32,868 nucleotides of DNA, taken from NCBI GenBank assembly GCA_031393795.1, contig JANMWE010000102.1, forward strand, positions 1-32,868. Reading direction: 5' to 3'. A program made the position numbers and the translations under genes. Under the pieces are notes generated by a model that was not told the DNA's origin, made no database searches, and saw only the letters and a list, made by a program, of their open reading frames with translations. Positions 28,291 to 32,868 of this stretch are shown one piece after another (the stretch's first letter is position 1; each line of letters begins with the position of its first letter). The stretch comes from CAMLHU01 sp031393795 (GTDB lineage: Bacteria > Gemmatimonadota > Gemmatimonadetes > Gemmatimonadales > GWC2-71-9).

Positions 28291-30315
28291 ATGCTCACCA
28301 TTTCCAATGGTGGTCCAACGACCACCCAGCACCCAGCACCCAGCACTCAGCACCGCATTCAGCGGGCTCGGGAGATCCTCCAGCGCCACTGGGGCTTCCC
28401 CGACTTCCGTCCTGCCCAGCGCCGTGTCGTCCAGTCGATCCTCGCGGGGCGCGACACCCTCGGGGTCCTTCCCACCGGTGGCGGCAAGTCGCTCTGCTTC
28501 CAGGTCCCGGCCCTCGTCCTCGATGGGCTCACCATCGTCGTCTCGCCGCTCCTGGCACTGATGCAGGACCAGGTGGGGGCGCTCCAGGCCCGCGGGATCG
28601 CGGCGGCCGCGCTCAACTCCCTCTTCAAGGCCCCGCAACAGGCCGAGGTGATGGATCGGGTGCGCGCCGGTGAGCTGAAGCTCCTTTACGTCTCGCCTGA
28701 GCGCCTCGATCGGCTCTCCACCGATCTTGCCGCCGCGAAGATCTCACCGGTCCTGTTGGCGGTGGATGAGGCCCACTGTGTGGCCGAGTGGGGGCACGAC
28801 TTCCGCCCCGCCTATCGCCGTCTGGGCCGTCTCCGGTGGAAGCTCGGGCGCCCTCCGGTCGTCGCCCTCACCGGCAGCGCCACCCCCGATGTGCGCGCCG
28901 ACATCGCCAGCACCCTCCGGCTCGGCGCGTGGGGTGCCGCGCGGGGCAGGTGGGATCTCCACCTCGGTTCCTTCGACCGCGGCAACCTCTGGTTCGGTGT
29001 CGCGCGCGTCCGGAGCGAGCGGGAACGGTGGGACCGTCTCCTGGCCCTCCTCCGCACCGACGACCGGACCGCCCTCGTCTACGTGCCCACTCGTGGGCTG
29101 GCCGAAGGGATCGCCCGCGGCCTCTCGGCCCGAGGCATCAGCGCGGCACCATTCCACGCGGGGCTCCCGGTCAAAGAGCGCCGCGAGACGCTGCGCCGTT
29201 TCCTCGACGACGAGGTCGAGGTCGTGGTGGCCACCTGCGCCTTCGGGATGGGGATCGACAAACCGACCGTCCGCCTCGTGGTCCATTGGACCCTCCCGCC
29301 GACCCCCGAGTCGTACTATCAGGAGGCCGGCAGGGCGGGGCGCGACGGTCGCTTCGCCCGCTGCGTGCTGCTCTACCAACCGGAGGATGCCGAACTCCAC
29401 CGCCGGCAGCTCGACGTGACCTTCCCGCCCCGTGATCTGTGCGAGAAGGTGTGGGGTACGCCGACCGGGTCATTGGTCAATGGTCGTTGGTCGTCGCAGA
29501 ACCACGGCAGGCATGAGGGGAGCGGCACCTCACCTGACCACGAGCAGAGACCAAAAACCAGCGACCCCCGCTTGACTCGATCCGTCCTCGAGAGCGTCGA
29601 ACGCCTCCGGAAGGAGTTGCATCCGGAGCGGGGCGGGGTGGACTGGCGCCCCGTGGCGGAGCGCCGCGCCCGGGCGGTCGAGCGGCTCGCGGCGATCGAC
29701 GGCTATGCCACCGGGCGCGGGTGCCTGCGCACCGCGCTGATCGGCTACTTCGGCGAGACGCTCGCGCACTGCGCCGGCTGCGGCCGCTGTGCGGGTCGGC
29801 AGGTCGCACCTCCGCTCGACCCGGCCGCCCGCGCGCGGTTCCGCGCCCTCCGTTCCGCCCTCGCGCCGGTCAAGACCCCCTGGAGCGGGGCGGTGCTCGA
29901 GCCCGAAGTGCTCACCCGCCTCGCCGCGTCCCCTCCCGCCGATGCCGCGGCACTCGCGGCCGAACCCGGGGTCGGTCCCGAGCTCACCGCGCGGCTCGGC
30001 GGCCGGATCCTCGCGGCGCTTGGCGTCGCCGTCACGGCGACGAGCGAGGAGCCTCTTGCCGCTCCAGTCGGGTCACCACGGCGTGACGCACTCATCCGGT
30101 GGCGGGCCGCCCGCGCGTTGGCTGAAGGGGTCGAGCCCTGGCAGGTCATCTCCGATCCCGGGATCGCTGCGCTCGCGGCCGACGCCGCAGCCGACCTGAC
30201 CGCGCTTGGCGCGGTCACCGGCCTAGGCCCCAAGGCGCTCGCGGCCTTCGGGCGGGAGCTCCTGGCCCTGCTAGAGCCGCTCGTCTCTGGCGCGAACGGG
30301 GCCGACCCCCCATAG
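28291..30315 (+). CDS. recQ: ATP-dependent DNA helicase RecQ with a repeat-derived N-terminus and an in-frame repeat insertion
   Basis: RecQ unwinds DNA 3'-5' in recombination and repair. The 674-residue protein has Walker A PTGGGKS (61-67), DEAH (159-162), LTGSATP, the motif VI stretch YYQEAGRAGRDG, and a zinc site in which the first Cys is at GCLRTALIGYFGE followed by HCAGCGRC; an HRDC-like region is plausible at the C-terminus. Two parts are abnormal. Residues about 9-21 (PTTTQHPAPSTQH) are encoded by a CACCCAG word arm, and no later start exists before the conserved AREILQRHWGF. Residues 393-427 are encoded by a GGTC-word hairpin lying at the junction between the helicase core and the zinc/RQC part. 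Both keep the frame open. The TAG stop is 30 bases before the next gene. Confidence 0.92.
   Translation: MLTISNGGPTTTQHPAPSTQHRIQRAREILQRHWGFPDFRPAQRRVVQSILAGRDTLGVLPTGGGKSLCFQVPALVLDGLTIVVSPLLALMQDQVGALQARGIAAAALNSLFKAPQQAEVMDRVRAGELKLLYVSPERLDRLSTDLAAAKISPVLLAVDEAHCVAEWGHDFRPAYRRLGRLRWKLGRPPVVALTGSATPDVRADIASTLRLGAWGAARGRWDLHLGSFDRGNLWFGVARVRSERERWDRLLALLRTDDRTALVYVPTRGLAEGIARGLSARGISAAPFHAGLPVKERRETLRRFLDDEVEVVVATCAFGMGIDKPTVRLVVHWTLPPTPESYYQEAGRAGRDGRFARCVLLYQPEDAELHRRQLDVTFPPRDLCEKVWGTPTGSLVNGRWSSQNHGRHEGSGTSPDHEQRPKTSDPRLTRSVLESVERLRKELHPERGGVDWRPVAERRARAVERLAAIDGYATGRGCLRTALIGYFGETLAHCAGCGRCAGRQVAPPLDPAARARFRALRSALAPVKTPWSGAVLEPEVLTRLAASPPADAAALAAEPGVGPELTARLGGRILAALGVAVTATSEEPLAAPVGSPRRDALIRWRAARALAEGVEPWQVISDPGIAALAADAAADLTALGAVTGLGPKALAAFGRELLALLEPLVSGANGADPP
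28322..28354. repeat. Word-repeat arm (CACCCAG word) inside the recQ start
   Basis: Four copies of CACCCAG/CACTCAG encode residues 11-21 of RecQ. The reverse complement matches the upstream arms at 27951-27987 (core CTGGGTGCTGGGTGCTGGGT) and at 28168 (GGTGCTGAGTG), so the recQ start codon lies within the loop of a long hairpin. Confidence 0.8.
29467..29569. repeat. Word-repeat hairpin (GGTC word) inserted in frame in recQ
   Basis: The left arm (29468-29492) has four GGTC units spaced by ATT, AAT and GTT and is nearly identical to the left arm of hairpin 9 at 25716-25740 (two differences in 25). The right arm (about 29533-29569) carries degenerate GACC words (GAGACC, AACCAGCGACC) and is the approximate reverse complement. 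The inserted part encodes about 35 polar residues without a stop. Confidence 0.85.
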
Positions 30316-30345
30316 TAGGAGTGTCCCTCCTCGCCACGAGTCTCC

Positions 30346-30978
30346 GTGCGCCGCTTCCTTCCCATCGGACTCCTTCTCTTCGCCGCGTGCAACGACACGG
30401 CGTATCGGTCGCTGGGAGGCCCATCGAACGAACCGGTCGGCGAGATGGTCACCATCAGTGGTGTGGTGACCGACTCGCTCCTCGGTGGTGTCCTTCCGGG
30501 GGTGCGGGTCGCATCGGGTCGGTTCGTCACCTACGCGGACGCGGGAGGGCAGTGGTCTCTCGCGGTGCCCAAGGGTCCCACCACCATCACCTCCAGCCCT
30601 GCCGGTTTTGAGCCTGTCTCCTTTTCGTTCGAGGCGCTGGGCTCGGTCACGTTGAACCTCCAAGCGCGCCGGCTCGCTCCGGCGGTGCGGGAATGCGTCC
30701 GGGAGGGTGACCAGGTCCACGCGGTGCTGATCGACTTGCAGGGACGGAAGACCATCGAGCGGTGGAATCAGAGCCAGGCCCTGGTCGACGATCCTGCGGG
30801 GGCCTACCGGGTGGGTGCCATCAACTGGCAGTACGAGGCGATCGACTATCTCACCTGGCGCGTGACCCTTGCCCCGATCTCCCCGGCGGTCACCATGATC
30901 CGGTGGAACGTTTACGATAGCGACGGACACCGCTTCACCGGCGCCTGCGAGCCCGCGGAGGTCCTCCCGCAGCAGTGA
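30346..30978 (+). CDS. Lipoprotein with a carboxypeptidase-regulatory-like (CarboxypepD_reg) domain
   Basis: The 210-residue protein starts with a short lipoprotein signal and lipobox LLFAAC (Cys15). Residues about 33-105 (ISGVVTDSLLGGVLPGVRVASG, then VPKGPTTITSSPAGFEPVSFSF) look like a beta-sandwich of the carboxypeptidase-regulatory/Ig-like kind seen in secreted proteins. The rest (about 110-205) is beta-rich with Trp and Cys residues and no recognisable motif. It should be an envelope lipoprotein of unknown function. The start is a GTG chosen because it opens the basic-hydrophobic signal. It lies 30 bases after recQ. Confidence 0.65.
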   Translation: MRRFLPIGLLLFAACNDTAYRSLGGPSNEPVGEMVTISGVVTDSLLGGVLPGVRVASGRFVTYADAGGQWSLAVPKGPTTITSSPAGFEPVSFSFEALGSVTLNLQARRLAPAVRECVREGDQVHAVLIDLQGRKTIERWNQSQALVDDPAGAYRVGAINWQYEAIDYLTWRVTLAPISPAVTMIRWNVYDSDGHRFTGACEPAEVLPQQ

Positions 30979-31064
30979 CCGCACCCCCCTCGGCCCAGTC
31001 GCTCCTTCCGTTGTAGATTCCCCGCTCGCCAACAGTTCCTTCGCGCCACGCACTCCTCGGTACC

Positions 31065-32282
31065 ATGGACTCCAGCCTGTATTTCACTGAGCAACACCAC
31101 CAGGTCCGCGAGATGGTCGCCGCGTTCGCGCGCGATCACGTCGCCCCCGTCGCCCGCGAGCTCGATGCCACATCGACCTTCCCCTGGGCCAATATCAAGC
31201 GGATGGGCGAACTCGGCCTGCTGGGCGTGCCGTGGCCGGAGGAGATGGGGGGCGCGGGGATGGACCAGATCAGCTACTACGTGGCCATCCACGAACTGGC
31301 GAAGACCGACGCCAGTCACGCCCTCACCATCAGCGCGCACACCAACCTCGGCACCTCGCCGATCATGGACTTCGGGAACGAGGCCCAGAAGCGGCAATAC
31401 GTCCCGCGCCTGGCGTCGGGATCGGTGCTGGGCGGATTCGGGCTCACCGAACCGGGGGCCGGATCCGACGCATCGGGTACCGCCACCACCGCGGTCGACA
31501 TGGGGGACCACTACGTCCTCAACGGCAGCAAGATCTTCATCACCCATGCCGGTGTGGGGGAGATCTTCGTCGCCACCGCGCGCACCTCGCAGGACCAGGG
31601 ACACCGCGGCATCACCAACTTCATCGTCACCAAGGACACCGTAGACCTGGCCCAGTGCAAGGCGCTCGGCGTGGGGCACGCCGCTGACCTCCCCAAGACC
31701 AAGGGGGTCCGGTCGGGGCGGAAGGAGGACAAGATGGGGTGGCGGGCCAGCGATACCCGCGAGCTCATCTTCGAGGACGCGATCGTCCCCAAGGAGAACG
31801 TCCTCGGGAAGGTCGGCGAAGGGTTCGTCAACTTCCTCAAGACCCTTGATGGCGGCCGCATCGGCATCGCCGCGCTCTCCCTCGGCATCGCCGAAGGGGC
31901 ATACGACCAGGCGCGCGCTTATGCCAGCACCCGCAAGCAGTTCGGCAGGTACATCGCCAGCTTCCAGGGCATCCACTTCATGATCGCTGATATGGCGCTG
32001 GGCATCGAGGCGGGGACGCATCTGCTGTACCACGCCGCGCAGCTCAAGCAGGCCGGCAAGCCGTTCAAGAAGGAAGCCGCGATGGCCAAGCTCTTCTGTT
32101 CGGAGCTGGCGATGAAGGTCACCACCCAGGCGGTCCAGATCTTCGGCGGCTATGGCTACACCGCGGAATTCCCGGTGGAGCGGATGATGCGCGACGCCAA
32201 GGTCTGTGAGATCGGCGAAGGGACCTCCGAGATCCAGCGGATGGTCATCGCGCGGCAGGTGCTGGGGGACGTGGTCGCGTGA
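31065..32282 (+). CDS. Acyl-CoA dehydrogenase (short/branched-chain type)
   Basis: This FAD enzyme oxidises acyl-CoA to 2-enoyl-CoA and passes electrons to ETF. The 405-residue protein has the full three-domain fold: FGLTEPGAGSDASG in the beta domain, KQFGRYIASFQGIHFMIADMA, IFGGYGYTAEFPVERMMRDAK and the C-terminal GEGTSEIQRMVIARQVLG, whose Glu before GTS is the catalytic base position of short- and medium-chain and butyryl-CoA dehydrogenases. Isovaleryl- and long-chain enzymes carry the base elsewhere, so a straight short chain or isobutyryl/2-methylbutyryl substrate is more likely. Residues about 197-220 (LAQCKALGVGHAADLPKTKG) form a small insertion. TAGATT at about 31014 might be a -10 box. 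It overlaps the MOSC gene (GTGA). Confidence 0.92.
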   Translation: MDSSLYFTEQHHQVREMVAAFARDHVAPVARELDATSTFPWANIKRMGELGLLGVPWPEEMGGAGMDQISYYVAIHELAKTDASHALTISAHTNLGTSPIMDFGNEAQKRQYVPRLASGSVLGGFGLTEPGAGSDASGTATTAVDMGDHYVLNGSKIFITHAGVGEIFVATARTSQDQGHRGITNFIVTKDTVDLAQCKALGVGHAADLPKTKGVRSGRKEDKMGWRASDTRELIFEDAIVPKENVLGKVGEGFVNFLKTLDGGRIGIAALSLGIAEGAYDQARAYASTRKQFGRYIASFQGIHFMIADMALGIEAGTHLLYHAAQLKQAGKPFKKEAAMAKLFCSELAMKVTTQAVQIFGGYGYTAEFPVERMMRDAKVCEIGEGTSEIQRMVIARQVLGDVVA

Positions 32283-32868
32283 AGGCCAAGGTCGTCAGCT
32301 TGAACGCCGGGCAGGTCGAAGATCGGTCGTACCTCGATCAAGTCGAACGGACGGCGATCGGGAAACGGTCAGTCGACGGCCCGGTGCGGCTGACGCGCCT
32401 CGGGTTATTCGGTGACCAGCAGGAGGATCTGAGCCATCACGGTGGTCCCGACCGCGCGCTCTGCTGCTACGTGGCCGACCACGCCGAGGGGTGGAAGCGG
32501 GCGCTCGGCCGCCGTCCCGAGCCGGGACTCTTCGGTGAGAACCTGACTGTGCAGGGGATCGACGAGACCCAGGTCCATTGCGGCGACCGCTTTCGCGTCG
32601 GTAGTGCGGTCATCGAGATCACCACGCCGCGGATCCCCTGCATGACCCTCACCCGGCGTCTCGGCTACGCCGAGGCCATCCCGTTCATCCGATCCCTCGG
32701 GTGGAGCGGCTGGTACGCCCGCGTTATCGATGAAGGAGAGGCCAAGGCGGGGGACACCATGGAGCTGTTCTACGCCGACCCCCTCGCCGTCTCGATCCGC
32801 GAGATCTACGGACTGAACTCCGAGAAGAACGCCCCCCGCGCAGCCTTGGAACGTGCATTGGCGGTGAA
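32279..32868 (+). CDS. MOSC domain protein, YiiM-like (partial, runs off the window)
   Basis: The 196 residues visible start at a GTG overlapping the dehydrogenase stop. The MOSC core is clear: SHHGGPDRALCCY, LFGENLTVQGIDE, CGDRFRVGSAVIEITTPRIPC with the conserved Cys, then a YiiM-type C-terminal helical region (AVSIREIYGLNS). MOSC proteins bind or transfer sulfur or molybdenum-cofactor-linked groups; YiiM reduces N-hydroxylated compounds with the molybdenum cofactor. About 20 further residues are expected beyond the window edge. Confidence 0.88.
   Translation, partial: MKAKVVSLNAGQVEDRSYLDQVERTAIGKRSVDGPVRLTRLGLFGDQQEDLSHHGGPDRALCCYVADHAEGWKRALGRRPEPGLFGENLTVQGIDETQVHCGDRFRVGSAVIEITTPRIPCMTLTRRLGYAEAIPFIRSLGWSGWYARVIDEGEAKAGDTMELFYADPLAVSIREIYGLNSEKNAPRAALERALAV

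Noticed and set aside
28291..30315. recQ as a pseudogene because of its odd N-terminus and insert
   Set aside because: The frame is open throughout, all helicase motifs and the zinc cysteines are intact, and the insert lies at a domain junction.

Overview
The window is high-GC bacterial chromosome, about two thirds GC or more by eye, with strong G/C third positions, many GTG starts and gene-to-gene overlaps of the GTGA/ATGA type. Gene content and style (Ser/Thr kinase with a zinc ribbon, lipoprotein peptidases, split B12 mutase with MeaB) suggest a Gemmatimonadota-like soil or sediment bacterium. This is inference; there is no rRNA or marker tree here. I see no tRNA, rRNA, CRISPR array, prophage or classical transposase.

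Layout. 1-928 (-): a VOC ring-cleaving dioxygenase cut by the window edge. 1151-2242 (-): rlmN. 2496-12926 (+): a tightly packed housekeeping run: PTS EIIA (PtsN-like), aspS, phoH, a PgpH-like membrane HD phosphodiesterase, ybeY, two CorC-type CBS proteins, mgtE and a UbiB-family kinase. Six consecutive junctions overlap, linking rRNA maturation, c-di-AMP turnover and Mg2+ transport. 12901-13460: an AT-richer four-helix-bundle (IVP/S23-type) gene enclosed by inverted repeats. 13516-25716 (+): an acyl-CoA block with meaB, a B12 acyl-CoA mutase large subunit, a Vms1/baeRF-like protein, a HAD hydrolase, the mutase B12 subunit, an acyl-CoA carboxylase carboxyltransferase, a tripeptidyl-peptidase-II-like lipoprotein, an AtuA-like protein in two pieces and an enoyl-CoA hydratase. 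25817-26011 (+) is a small membrane protein, convergent with a Ser/Thr kinase (26044-27912, -). Then come recQ, a lipoprotein, an acyl-CoA dehydrogenase and a MOSC protein cut by the right edge.

The most unusual signal is a set of about a dozen word-repeat hairpins. Each is made of a 5-9 bp word repeated with small changes, followed by its reverse complement. Sites use different words (GGTCNTT, CCTAGCG, GGAGTTT, GTGAGCG, CACGGA, CTCACCCC, CACCCAG, CGCACCT). They sit between genes, usually directly on the upstream stop codon, but also inside genes: one interrupts recQ in frame at 29467-29569, and others supply the N-termini of recQ, the carboxyltransferase, the S8 lipoprotein and the small AtuA subunit. 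One pair of arms brackets the four-helix-bundle gene. This looks like a mobile or actively copied element family rather than ordinary terminators.

Second, the mutase carries Phe90/Ala117/Gln208 where methylmalonyl-CoA mutases have Tyr/Ala/Arg. The block may therefore handle a non-carboxylated branched acyl-CoA (isobutyryl-CoA mutase type) rather than methylmalonyl-CoA.
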